DNA from: Dehalococcoidia bacterium
GTDB taxonomy: Bacteria; Chloroflexota; Dehalococcoidia; DSTF01; WHTK01
Length of the DNA stretch: 64,000 bases
NCBI GenBank assembly: GCA_009377745.1
Contig: WHTK01000015.1
Location: 1-64,000 of the forward strand
Reading direction: 5' to 3'
Shown: one piece after another, positions 1-8,127 of the stretch
Layout of the letters: every line of letters starts with the position of its first letter
How positions within the stretch are numbered: the first letter of the stretch is position 1
The notes under the pieces: generated by a model
The model's database searches: none
The model's input: only the letters and a program-made list of their open reading frames with translations
What the model was told of the DNA's origin: nothing
Made by a program: the position numbers and the translations under genes

Positions 1-483
1 TTGACCGAGTCGGAATACCGCGAGCGCCAACGTAAGGTGAGAAAGCATCCCGCCCGGCCCAAGTGGGGCGCCGACTTCGACGTGCGGCCGGATGGGGCGG
101 CGGCGCAGGTCGTACTGGAGCGCAGCCGGCGCGGGTCGATTCAGAAGAGGCTCGAGGAAATACTGAGGGACGACGATCAGGCGCCGTGGTGGACACAGGG
201 AGGCCGGAACTTGACGGTCGCAATCGAAAAGGGGCTCAAGAGCAGTTGGGCCGAGTTGCGGGCTCTGGAGGTCGTCTTGGACGAGGTGGCCGAGGAGTTC
301 GCTGGTGAAGATGTGCTGAAGCCCGCACTGCGCGAGGAGATCGATGCGGCCAGGAAGAAGGCGTTGGACATACACACGGCGATCCAGGACTGGACGGGGC
401 CGTTCGAGCTGCCGGAAGCAGATGAGGAAGCGGTGAAGCAGACCCGGGAGCTGGTTGAACGCTGGGCTGAGAACAGGCGCTAG
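1..483 (+). CDS. hypothetical protein, possibly cut by the window edge
   Basis: An open frame begins with TTG at the first base and ends at TAG 481-483, giving 160 residues. The protein is very charged, with Arg/Lys at the N-terminus and a Glu-rich, probably helical C-terminal half (around residues 80-160). I see no signal peptide, membrane segment or recognised motif. Because nothing upstream is visible, the TTG may be an internal codon and the gene may start before the window. Its neighbours are also unrecognised, so no function is proposed. Confidence 0.4.
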   Translation: MTESEYRERQRKVRKHPARPKWGADFDVRPDGAAAQVVLERSRRGSIQKRLEEILRDDDQAPWWTQGGRNLTVAIEKGLKSSWAELRALEVVLDEVAEEFAGEDVLKPALREEIDAARKKALDIHTAIQDWTGPFELPEADEEAVKQTRELVERWAENRR

Positions 484-672
484 CACCAGGACGCAATCCA
501 CCTGAATCGCTGCTAGACTTCGAGCGCTGTCCGCTGTCCAGAAGCGGCGGGCGGCACTCCCCCTTAGGACGGGTTCACTTTGCGAGCCCGTCCTCTATTA
601 CACAGCCACAAACAACCAGGCTATCTCCACGACTTCTCGTCGCCTATCCTTGTTCCTAATACAGGAGGACTC

Positions 673-966
673 ATGCCGCTGAAGTTCACACAACGCAAAG
701 CAGAAGACGTCCCGACCCCATCGGCCTCAGGTAAGGTCAATCAGGACTTGGTCAACCTCAAGAACGAGATGAGCAAGCTGGCCGCCGGAATGGTGCTCGA
801 AATTGAGACCGGTTCCGAGAAAGCTGTCCGCGGCACAAAGATGCTGGTGACTAAGGCCGCCAACCAGATGGGTAGCCGATGGAAGCATTGGAATGTCGGT
901 TCGACCGTATTCGCCAGGCCAATGGAAGCGGTTCGCCGGCGAGGCCGCAAGCCCAAGAGCGAATAG
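673..966 (+). CDS. small hypothetical protein (97 aa)
   Basis: The ATG at 673 follows an AGGAGG Shine-Dalgarno at 663-668 with a short spacer, which makes it a better start than the upstream in-frame codons. The 97-residue product begins MPLKFTQRKAEDVP. It has a helix-prone middle (around residues 22-60) and a strongly basic tail (RRRGRKPK) at the C-terminus. The tail suggests nucleic-acid or polyanion binding, but that is inference only. I do not recognise the family. It stands alone between two unrelated ORFs. Confidence 0.5.
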   Translation: MPLKFTQRKAEDVPTPSASGKVNQDLVNLKNEMSKLAAGMVLEIETGSEKAVRGTKMLVTKAANQMGSRWKHWNVGSTVFARPMEAVRRRGRKPKSE

Positions 967-1021
967 ACTAATTGCGTCACTAGATCAGACTCATAGTATG
1001 GAAACTGTCCCAGAAGTACCT

Positions 1022-1471
1022 TTACACCCGCCAGATGATCCCATCGCTGCCGTCGCCGCTCAATGGCGGGCAGCAGGCGTGCGGGCGCCCCTGGTAACGT
1101 CGAGCTTGAGGCCGCCCCCATGCGTCCTGCCAAGTTGCTCGCGGCATTCGGTCCTGGAAATCAGGACAGCTGAAGGATTCCTTCAGCTGTGCTTTCAACA
1201 CTTTGAGGCGGTGAAGCGGGTCCTCTAAGTGACGACTAACCGCTGGCCTGACAGTCGGGCCAAGTTCCCGCATAAAGTACCCCGGCTGCCAGGACTCCAC
1301 CATACGGTCTGCGTGCTCCAGTTCAAATCCGACGTGACACGATTGCCTGATAGTGTTCGCCGCCGAATGTCCGACTGCCATGGCATTAGGAACATCGGAA
1401 TATCCAACGCTCTCACTAACCAACCGAGTGGAGCGGCGAAGCATCGGGGGCGAAACTGACCTCGGGGCCAC
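1022..1471 (-). CDS. doubtful ORF, hypothetical
   Basis: A 149-codon frame starts at a GTG (1469-1471) and overlaps the 3' end of the neighbouring minus-strand ORF by about 56 bp. Composition is mixed, with a plausible helical stretch in the middle (ELEHADRMVESW) but Cys/Pro/Arg-rich ends. There is no clear ribosome binding site and no recognised motif. It is listed because otherwise 967-1415 would be empty. It may equally be non-coding. Confidence 0.2.
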   Translation of the reverse strand: MAPRSVSPPMLRRSTRLVSESVGYSDVPNAMAVGHSAANTIRQSCHVGFELEHADRMVESWQPGYFMRELGPTVRPAVSRHLEDPLHRLKVLKAQLKESFSCPDFQDRMPRATWQDAWGRPQARRYQGRPHACCPPLSGDGSDGIIWRV

Positions 1472-2030
1472 ATTCGGCGCGTGCGAGCGTTATGGTGCGC
1501 CATGCGAGTTCATCCATCGGCACATACTGGAGCAGGTAGTAAAACAATGGGTACTCGATCTTGAGCGAGAAAAGCCGAAATTTACCCCGCCCAGGGATGA
1601 CGATATCCTGCGTAGCTTCTTGAAGGAGCTTCATGCTGCCATCGTCGTCTAGAACGAGCGACGACCAGTATTCTCGCAGACCAGGGATTTCTGCTAGCTG
1701 GTTCAGCATCCTCACATAAGCCTGCGAGCCGCAGAGCCGTCCCGTCCCGATCCACATTGCCTGAAGTAGATAGCGAATCAGTGCTTCGTAGTGGCAGGCG
1801 CTCTGCCTGAATCGTCTATCCGTCATGACGCGTCCGATGAAGTGAGGATGGCGCTCGGCGGTTTCGTGCTCTAGACCAAGTGCGGTCACATAGCTATTCC
1901 AGGCCCGAACGTAGAAGAGCCGATCCAGGATGTATCCAGGCAAGCCGTCCTTCAAAGCAGCCTCAAGACTAGGCCTCTTCGCACTTGCCGATCGGCGCCG
2001 AAGTAGGCGATCAGCCCTCGATGCACACAA
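1416..2030 (-). CDS. hypothetical protein
   Basis: This 204-codon frame has a protein-like composition: aromatic and hydrophobic helices such as YILDRLFYVRAWNSYV and YPLFYYLLQYVPMDELAW alternate with charged loops. The only usable start at the 5' end is a TTG at 2030 without a clear ribosome binding site, and the frame is closed by TAA at 2052-2054, so the N-terminus is uncertain. The overlapping upstream ORF on the same strand may be part of the same gene if a frameshift is present. I do not recognise the family. Confidence 0.4.
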   Translation of the reverse strand: MCASRADRLLRRRSASAKRPSLEAALKDGLPGYILDRLFYVRAWNSYVTALGLEHETAERHPHFIGRVMTDRRFRQSACHYEALIRYLLQAMWIGTGRLCGSQAYVRMLNQLAEIPGLREYWSSLVLDDDGSMKLLQEATQDIVIPGRGKFRLFSLKIEYPLFYYLLQYVPMDELAWRTITLARAECGPEVSFAPDASPLHSVG

Positions 2031-2280
2031 GTCCGGCTTGAATGAGTCGAGTTAACGGATCGATGGCCGCAAACTTTCGTCTGAGGACTGCTTGGCACTC
2101 CTGATCTGGACGCCCGCTGTGTTCAACCGACTTTTCCGCCATGAACCGGTGAAGGCCGGCGTCTCGCTTGAGTGGAAGCAGGGCAACCGACGGCCTGCCT
2201 GACTCTTGCATATAATCCTCGACCGATGCAGAGCGGGACGAGTGAGCCCACGAGGCGCACATCCGGAAGGTCGATCCCAA
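2011..2280 (-). CDS. doubtful ORF upstream of 1416-2030
   Basis: This 89-codon frame overlaps the start of the next minus-strand ORF by 20 bp. Its C-terminal half (RRKFAAIDPLTRLIQAG) looks protein-like, while the N-terminal part is Ser/Arg-rich and may not be coding. One reading is a separate small gene coupled to its neighbour. Another is the 5' part of a single gene broken by a frameshift near 2011-2050. There is no motif to decide between them. Confidence 0.2.
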   Translation of the reverse strand: MGSTFRMCASWAHSSRSASVEDYMQESGRPSVALLPLKRDAGLHRFMAEKSVEHSGRPDQECQAVLRRKFAAIDPLTRLIQAGLVCIEG

Positions 2281-2556
2281 CCCGAAGGCGTTTGTGCAGA
2301 CATCGCGGTGTCTCCAACCTTCACGACGATGCCGCTCGCAGCTTCTAGAATTCCGGTGGTCTCCTTACCAGGTGGGTAGTCCTAGGCAGGCGGTCAAAAT
2401 CTCCTAGGCAAACGAGCGCTAACCTATCCTCGTTCCCCAAGGACAGGGAGGAGCTCCTCTCACAATTGAGGAGGTGCCACGCAAAGATGTGCATGAGCTA
2501 AATTGGACTGTTACATTACAGATTACTGAGGACAATTGAGCTAGGAAGTGTCGAAG
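2281..2556. other. intergenic region upstream of the IclR regulator
   Basis: No convincing gene is seen. The stretch holds two copies of the 9-mer ACAATTGAG (2462-2470 and 2532-2540) and a short interrupted palindrome CTGT-N6-ACAG at 2508-2521, just upstream of the regulator's start. Either could be part of an autoregulatory site, but neither is strong. Confidence 0.3.
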
Positions 2557-3372
2557 ATGAGTCAGGGCTCGGCAAAGGCAACGAAGCAGACTAGATCGAC
2601 GACTGTTCAGTCGGTTGTCAGAGCATTCAACGTCCTCCAGGCGTTCTTCGAGGAAGGCACGGACCTGAGCGTGACGGAGGTCGCAACGCGCATCAATCTC
2701 GCCCCGGCCACAGTCCACCGGCTCCTTGCCACGCTAGTCATGTCCGGTTGGATCGAACAGGATCGTCGCAGCCTTCGCTACGAGCTCAGCGCCAAAGTGC
2801 TCGCACGCTCCGCGATGGCGCTCGCAAGCAGTCGACTACTTCGAGACAGCCAACAATTTCTCGTTCAGCTCTCTGAAGCCACGGGCCTAAACAGCTTCCT
2901 GACGGCCCCAATTCCCCAAGGATCGGTTCTCCTAGCCAAGCAGCAGGGTAGGCTGGGGCCGGCGGCCGAGTTCCAAGTGGGCAAAGTGCATCCACTGCAC
3001 GCCAGCGCAACCGGAAAGCTATTTCTTGCATACCTCCCATATACGGAATGGTGGGATGGTTACGGGCGAGGCGGTGAACTTGGCCGACTGACCGCAAACA
3101 CCATCGTCGACCCAATCCGGCTGAGACGAGAACTCGAAGCCATTCGCGAACGCGGTTACTCCGTCGATCACGACGAGCTGCACGACTCCTATCGCAGCAT
3201 CGCAGTCCCAGTCCGAAACGCCCATGCCGACGTGATCGCTGCTTTGAGTTGCAGCGGCTGGGCCAGCGAACTTCCAGAGGATTTTGAGCAGATGCTGCTC
3301 CACGAGCTGGTTCCGGCCGCGAGAGAGCTCTCTTCCTCGCTCGATGACTATCTAATTAGTAAGTCTTCTTAG
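2557..3372 (+). CDS. IclR-family transcriptional regulator
   Basis: A DNA-binding repressor or activator of the IclR family. The N-terminal winged helix-turn-helix spans about residues 16-75 (SVTEVATRINLAPATVHRLL is the HTH core). An effector-binding IclR domain follows to about residue 260, with the family signature HPLHASATGKLFLAYLP. I chose ATG 2557 because AGGAAG at 2543-2548 lies 8 nt upstream; a GTG nine bases earlier is in frame but overlaps that site. The gene faces the amidohydrolase-alcohol dehydrogenase-binding protein cluster immediately downstream. The inverted repeat at 3435-3465 is a likely target. The ligand is unknown; a catabolic substrate of that cluster is the natural guess. 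Confidence 0.9.
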   Translation: MSQGSAKATKQTRSTTVQSVVRAFNVLQAFFEEGTDLSVTEVATRINLAPATVHRLLATLVMSGWIEQDRRSLRYELSAKVLARSAMALASSRLLRDSQQFLVQLSEATGLNSFLTAPIPQGSVLLAKQQGRLGPAAEFQVGKVHPLHASATGKLFLAYLPYTEWWDGYGRGGELGRLTANTIVDPIRLRRELEAIRERGYSVDHDELHDSYRSIAVPVRNAHADVIAALSCSGWASELPEDFEQMLLHELVPAARELSSSLDDYLISKSS

Positions 3373-3415
3373 CTTAAGTCTTCCTACTGACCTAGGCACG
3401 CCACCCGCTTTCCGC

Positions 3416-3444
3416 TTGACAGCAGAATATTATTCCGTTATATG
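3416..3444 (+). promoter_or_regulatory. putative sigma70-type promoter of cluster A
   Basis: A perfect -35 box TTGACA lies at 3416-3421 and a TATATG -10-like hexamer at 3439-3444, separated by 17 bp. They sit about 50 bp before the amidohydrolase start. The -10 box falls inside the inverted repeat at 3435-3465, which is an arrangement expected for repression. Confidence 0.55.
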
Positions 3445-3465
3445 AAATGAAGTTTCTTATAGCGG
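3435..3465. promoter_or_regulatory. imperfect inverted repeat, candidate IclR operator
   Basis: Two 13-nt arms (3435-3447 and 3453-3465) match as inverted copies at 11 of 13 positions around a TGAAG centre. The inner arms read TATATGAAA and TTTCTTATA. IclR-family operators are typically GAAA...TTTC pseudo-palindromes of this size. It overlaps the putative -10 box of the downstream cluster, and the neighbouring gene encodes an IclR protein. Confidence 0.5.
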
Positions 3466-3494
3466 TATTGCTATAGATGAATGGAGGACACCAG

Positions 3495-4595
3495 TTGACT
3501 AGGATTATCGATGCCGACGGCCACGTTATGGAGCAGCGAGGCGCCAGAGGACTCTCCACATACATGCCGAACGGCTCAAGGACCGGCAATGTATTCCCTG
3601 CCTTGGACCACTTGCATGGCTACCACCTTCGCCCGGTCGGCCCCCCTACTGAGGATGGTGAGAGCGGCGAAATCAGCCGCGTTATCGACAGGAAGGTGTG
3701 GCTCGAATTCCTCGAGGAGACCGGCATCGAGTGGAGTGTGCTCTATCCTACTTCCGGCCTGGCAATGGGACGCATTGTCTCCGAGGATTGGGCCGTCGCC
3801 GCCTGTCGCGCTTACAACAACTGGCTTTACGATCAGTTCACTGACGGCACCTCCCAACTCAAAGGGATGGCGCTGATCCCGGTGCAAGACCCGAGCGAGG
3901 CCGCGATTGAGCTGCGCAGGGCGGTCACTGAGCTGGGCTTCGTCGGTGCTATGTTGCCGTCCAACGGCGAAGGCATAAAGGCGCACTATGGGTCCAAGAT
4001 CTACTGGCCCCTCTTCGAGGAAGCCCAGCGCCTCAATTGCGCCCTTGCTGTGCACGGCGGCTCGCACCACAACTTCGGAGGTATTGACACTTACAGCGTT
4101 TACTATCCCGTAAATGCCCTCGGTCATCCCTTCGGCATCATGATTCAAGCCGCGGGCATGGTGTCGCACGGCACCTTTGAGCGATTCCCCGGCCTGCGCG
4201 TTGCCTACCTGGAAGGCGGTTCGAGCTGGGTGCCGTTTTTTATGGATCGCATGGATCGTGCCTATGGTCAGAGCCATTACGAAGTGGACCTGGATGGACA
4301 GCACATCCTGGGCCCGAATCCGGACATCAAGCCCAGCGACTACATTAAGCAAAAAATCGAGAGCGGCAACATCTACATCGGCTTCGACGTGGACGACGAA
4401 GGCCTTGGCGATGCTGTCGGTCGTGCCGGAAACAAGCCCTTCCTCTATGCTACGGACTTTCCACACGAGAGCCATGACGCGGAGCTGTGCATCCATGAGA
4501 GCAGTGAGTTGCTGGCCCGTGAGGACCTCTCGCCCGCCGACAAGCAGGCAATCGTAGCCGACAACGCGGAGCGATTTTATGGCGTGAAGAAGTAA
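3495..4595 (+). CDS. amidohydrolase_2 (ACMSD-like TIM-barrel) family hydrolase/decarboxylase
   Basis: A metal-dependent TIM-barrel enzyme of the amidohydrolase_2 family (PF04909), whose characterised members are often decarboxylases of aromatic or unsaturated carboxylic acids. I chose TTG 3495 as the start because GGAGG at 3483-3487 lies 7 nt upstream; the ATG at 3477 has no such site. The protein is then 366 aa and begins with the N-terminal metal motif IIDADGHVME (D8, H10). Other metal-site regions are AVHGGSHHNFGG in the middle and ATDFPHESHD near the C-terminus. It is the first gene of cluster A. A paralogue at 15178-16239 sits in cluster B, so both clusters may process related substrates. 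Confidence 0.85.
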   Translation: MTRIIDADGHVMEQRGARGLSTYMPNGSRTGNVFPALDHLHGYHLRPVGPPTEDGESGEISRVIDRKVWLEFLEETGIEWSVLYPTSGLAMGRIVSEDWAVAACRAYNNWLYDQFTDGTSQLKGMALIPVQDPSEAAIELRRAVTELGFVGAMLPSNGEGIKAHYGSKIYWPLFEEAQRLNCALAVHGGSHHNFGGIDTYSVYYPVNALGHPFGIMIQAAGMVSHGTFERFPGLRVAYLEGGSSWVPFFMDRMDRAYGQSHYEVDLDGQHILGPNPDIKPSDYIKQKIESGNIYIGFDVDDEGLGDAVGRAGNKPFLYATDFPHESHDAELCIHESSELLAREDLSPADKQAIVADNAERFYGVKK

Positions 4596-4651
4596 CTACG
4601 CCACTTTCGACGATAGCCGACTCTGGCTAGCTCAAATTGGGGGTAAACGAA

Positions 4652-5755
4652 ATGCTTACTTCTTCACTGGCAGCGGTCGTAACCAAACCCCACGAGGAAC
4701 TGGAGATCAAGCCAATCCCGATTCCTGACCTTGAACCTGGGGCAATGCTCGGGCGGGTGGAAGCGGCGACGCTCTGCGGCACTGACGTCCACGCCTGGGA
4801 GCGCAATCTTGGCCGTGCCCCATTCAATGCCTACATCCCGGGCCATGAGACGGCGATGGTGATTGAGCAGATGAATGGTCCTCGTACAGACCTCCTCGGC
4901 AATCCGCTGCAGGTGGGCGAACGGGTGCTTTGCGCCTACCCGCGCTGTGGCAAATGCTACTGGTGCACGGTAGCGAGCCAGCCGAGTATCTGCCCGAACG
5001 GCATGTCGTTCGGCCGCGTGCGCTGCGACCAACCGCCCTACCTCCTGGGCGGCTGCTCCGAGTTCCATTACTTGCCGCCTCGGAGCGACATCGTCAAGAT
5101 TCCGGATGAGGTGCCCGGCGCACTCGCCGCGGCCTCGGCCTGCGCCTTGCGTACAGTGCTTCACGGCTTCGAGCGTTTAGCCCGCACCGGACCGATCGAG
5201 GCACATGAAACCGTCGTGGTTCAGGGATCCGGGCCGGTTGGCCTGTTCGCGGTAACTGTAGCCCGCGACCGAGGCGCTAGACGAGTCCTGGTCATCGGCG
5301 ACCCACCCAATCGCCTCCAGGTCGCCGAGAAGTTCGGCGCCGATGCGACGCTCAGCCTGACAGCGTGCCCGGACCCTTCCGACCGGCGTCAGTGGGTCTT
5401 GGATCACACGATGGGCCGCGGTGCCGACATCGGCGTTCAGTGCGCCGTCGGTGCCGCGATACCGGAGGGGCTTGCTTTCCTGCGCGACGGCGGCCGCTAC
5501 CTGTCCATCGGTGGTGGCGGCGGCATGAACCTGCAGAGCCTTAATTCGCACGGCTTTCTGATCACTGTACGCTCGGGCGAGGGGAGGCACTTCTATCAGG
5601 CCCTTGAGTTTCTCGGCAGCCGCCGAGAACGATTCCCGTTTGAGCAAATGATCACCGGGCAGTACACGCTTGAGGGCGCCTCTGAAGCTCTGCGGGCCAT
5701 GGCGGAGTACCGCGAAGTGAAGCCCGTAATCTATCCCAACGGCAAGAAGCCATGA
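4652..5755 (+). CDS. zinc-dependent medium-chain alcohol dehydrogenase
   Basis: An NAD(P)-dependent MDR-superfamily dehydrogenase, expected to oxidise an alcohol or polyol in the cytoplasm. Catalytic-zinc motifs CGTDVH and GHE are present, as is the four-Cys structural-zinc lobe in CGKCYWC-x7-C. A Rossmann motif VVVQGSGPVGLFA follows in the second half. ATG 4652 is preferred over an in-frame TTG at 4637 because the GGGGG run at 4639-4643 serves as ribosome binding site. The 367-residue length is normal. It lies 56 bp after the amidohydrolase and before the solute-binding protein, as expected for a catabolic operon. The substrate cannot be read from sequence. Confidence 0.9.
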   Translation: MLTSSLAAVVTKPHEELEIKPIPIPDLEPGAMLGRVEAATLCGTDVHAWERNLGRAPFNAYIPGHETAMVIEQMNGPRTDLLGNPLQVGERVLCAYPRCGKCYWCTVASQPSICPNGMSFGRVRCDQPPYLLGGCSEFHYLPPRSDIVKIPDEVPGALAAASACALRTVLHGFERLARTGPIEAHETVVVQGSGPVGLFAVTVARDRGARRVLVIGDPPNRLQVAEKFGADATLSLTACPDPSDRRQWVLDHTMGRGADIGVQCAVGAAIPEGLAFLRDGGRYLSIGGGGGMNLQSLNSHGFLITVRSGEGRHFYQALEFLGSRRERFPFEQMITGQYTLEGASEALRAMAEYREVKPVIYPNGKKP

Positions 5756-5854
5756 GCAGAACTGCCTTGTACCAAGGCCATGCTGCCTTAGTCGTACCAA
5801 GGGATCGTTGGTAGTCAGCCAGCGGGCTGCCCTAGCTAGCAGAGGGGGAATTTG

Positions 5855-7633
5855 ATGGAAACAGGGTATTGGACCAAGGTTCTTACGAGGCGGAAACTAT
5901 CGAGGAGGCGGCTGCTCGGATCCAGTTCCGGAGTAGCGGCGGCCGGGTTGGCGTTAAGCCTGGTCGGATGTGGCGGCGACGGGGATGAGACCGAGGACGC
6001 TTCTGGTCTACTCGGGAAGATCGAGGATACGTCGGCAAAGGCTGTGCCTGGCGGTACGCACCTCGACTACTTCGCCACGGACATCCAGAACCTTGACCCA
6101 TTACTCGCTCGACAGAGGCCTGACTTCGCGCCGATGCCATACGTTTACAGCCTCCTACTCAAAGCAGGCATCAGCACAACTAAGAAGCCGGGTGCTGCCG
6201 ACGTTACAGGTGATGCTGCGGAGTCCTTCGAGCTCACACCCGATGGCCTGACTCTGACGCTGAAGCTACGTGCTAATCACAAGTTCGACCCGCGGCCTCC
6301 AGCCAACGGAAGGGCTATGGACTCGGCAGACGTGTCCTGGAGCTGGAACAAGTTCATCACTCTGGCCCTGTACGGCCGTGAGCTTTCGATTACCAGCGAT
6401 CCTGGCGCTCCCATTCAGTCGCTGGAGACGCCGGACGCGCGGACGCTCGTCTTCAAGATGGCCTATCCGCACGCGGATATCCTTCAGCTCCTAGCGGCGC
6501 CTTATCTGTTCATCGAACCGCGGGACGACAACTTTGACTTCCGGACGACGATGCGCGGCTCCGGTCCCTACTTCCTGGAGGAATACGTTGGCAGCGGCAG
6601 GATCGTGTTCAAGAAGAACCCGGACTGGTACGACAAGCCGCGACCCTACTTCGACATCGTTCAGCAACCCCTCCTCTCCGAGTACTCCTCAGGTCTGGCG
6701 CAATTCGCGGGCAAGAACGTTTGGAGCTACGATGTGCGGCCAACTGACATACTGGCGACCAAGCGGGCCAACCCTGACATGCTCCTGTTGCCCGGCCGGG
6801 AACCATCGCCGTCCGGTACCGGCTTCTGGAACTTCTCCAAGCAGCCCGACTCCGTCTGGAAGGACGTCCGCCTGCGCCGCGCCCTGTCTATGGTCACCGA
6901 CCGGGAGCTCCTGCTTGAGACGTTCTTCAATACTACTGAGTTTAAGGACGCGGGCTTGCCCGTCCAGACTTACTGGAACTCCCACATCGGTGCCGGCTGC
7001 CCGGAGTGGGTCGATCCAAAGGGCACCGGCCTAGGCGAGGGCGCGAAGTACTTCAAATACGACATTGCCGAGGCCAAAAAGCTGGTCGAAGCGGCGGGCA
7101 TGAAGGCCCCCGTCGCCTCGATCTTCCACACGGAGGTCGGTTTCGACCCCGAGCGACTGAAGCGGGACGAGGCCCTGGCCGGCCATATGAACGAGAGCGA
7201 CGTCTTCCAATTCGACGTCGACGTACTGGACTACAACACGTCCTGGCGTCGGGCAAGGGAGAGCGCCGGGGCCGGTTTCCCGGGCATCCTGACCCACTTC
7301 CAATCGGGTGACACGACTGACATCATCATCAACCGCACCTACACGCCTACCGGCACGAACTCCGTATCGTCGCAGCCGATCCCTGGCGTCACAGACCTGG
7401 TCTTCGAGCAGCGCCGTGAGTTCGACCAGCAGAAGCGATTGGGCCTCATCCAGGAGATGCAGAAGCGGCTCGCGCTCGAGTGGCCGTGCCTCTATTTCCC
7501 AGGCGACGTCCCTGCCTTCACACTGCGCTGGCCCTGGCTTCGCAACGAAGGCGTTTTCCTCACAGGTAGCGCCACGGCACGTAGCTTCACATACGAGTGG
7601 TACGACAAGGAGTTGCACGAAAAGCTGTCATGA
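5855..7633 (+). CDS. ABC-type peptide/solute-binding lipoprotein, SBP_bac_5 family
   Basis: A periplasmic or surface-anchored binding protein of family 5 (oligopeptide/nickel type), 592 aa. The N-terminus carries a twin-arginine motif (SRRRLLG, residues 16-22), a hydrophobic stretch and a lipobox ending at Cys39 (LSLVGC), so it is probably a Tat-exported lipoprotein. The start ATG 5855 follows a purine-rich AGAGGGGGA at 5841-5849. The body shows the family features FELTPDGLTLTLKLR and RLRRALSMVTDRE. It is a clear paralogue of the protein at 16290-18065. No permease or ATPase genes are nearby, so its transporter partner must be elsewhere, or it works as a stand-alone scavenging or sensing protein. 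Confidence 0.9.
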   Translation: METGYWTKVLTRRKLSRRRLLGSSSGVAAAGLALSLVGCGGDGDETEDASGLLGKIEDTSAKAVPGGTHLDYFATDIQNLDPLLARQRPDFAPMPYVYSLLLKAGISTTKKPGAADVTGDAAESFELTPDGLTLTLKLRANHKFDPRPPANGRAMDSADVSWSWNKFITLALYGRELSITSDPGAPIQSLETPDARTLVFKMAYPHADILQLLAAPYLFIEPRDDNFDFRTTMRGSGPYFLEEYVGSGRIVFKKNPDWYDKPRPYFDIVQQPLLSEYSSGLAQFAGKNVWSYDVRPTDILATKRANPDMLLLPGREPSPSGTGFWNFSKQPDSVWKDVRLRRALSMVTDRELLLETFFNTTEFKDAGLPVQTYWNSHIGAGCPEWVDPKGTGLGEGAKYFKYDIAEAKKLVEAAGMKAPVASIFHTEVGFDPERLKRDEALAGHMNESDVFQFDVDVLDYNTSWRRARESAGAGFPGILTHFQSGDTTDIIINRTYTPTGTNSVSSQPIPGVTDLVFEQRREFDQQKRLGLIQEMQKRLALEWPCLYFPGDVPAFTLRWPWLRNEGVFLTGSATARSFTYEWYDKELHEKLS

Positions 7634-8057
7634 CTAATGAAACCGCTGCTCAAGCAACGCCTCCCAGCCGCCGCAGCTCACTCTCGAAGAAACGCCTCGT
7701 TCCAGGCCTCGGGACGATCATGCCGGATATCGGCCGACGCACCTGGAAGCTCTACTACGCCGCCCGTGAGCAGAACTGGCCCCTGGCGCAGTTCGAGGTG
7801 GGCGAAATCCGGGCCTTATGCTGCGCGGGGCATTCACTCGTCCCGCTTACGAGCAGGACCTCAAGAGCTTCGTGGAGGACTTCCTTAGCAAGGTTGGCGA
7901 TGCGGTCCAGAAAAGGGACTTCGACGTGTTTGAAACGGCCTTCAGCGAGATGGTCGCTATGGCCAACGAGTTCCATGAAGGCGTCGACCATGGCTTTATT
8001 GTTTGGCAGCTGCCGGACTTTCCTCCACCGGACCTGGACCTGACGCCCAAGTCCTAG
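7630..8057 (+). pseudogene. frameshifted small helical protein, degenerate cytochrome c-like family
   Basis: ATG 7630 overlaps the stop of the binding-protein gene (ATGA). The first frame reads sensibly through MPDIGRRTWKLYYAAREQNW and on to FEVGEIRAL at about 7817. The coherent sequence then continues in the -1 frame from 7818 (MLRGAFTRPAYEQDLKSF) to the stop at 8055-8057. Adding one base near 7817 would restore one protein of about 140 residues. The pattern (NW-LA-E--EI early, then helices, then H----H-FIV--P) resembles a family of small cytochrome c-like proteins that normally carry CxxCH before the last His. Here the position reads ANEFH, so covalent heme attachment is not expected. Either a true frameshift or an assembly error. 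Confidence 0.6.
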
Positions 8058-8127
8058 ATTCGCTCTCTAGCTGTCCGGGGATATAACGCAGGCTCTTTGC
8101 CTGTGGACCGAAAAGGGATATACACGT

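Noticed and set aside
3576..4496. Long antisense ORF opposite the amidohydrolase
   Set aside because: It mirrors a clearly conserved gene on the other strand, has no ribosome binding site and no recognisable domain; high GC makes such antisense frames common here.
5756..5854. CCTTG-N3-CAAGG inverted repeat after the alcohol dehydrogenase as a terminator or operator
   Set aside because: The stem is only 5 bp, has no T-run, and lies within what looks like one operon, so the evidence is too weak to annotate.
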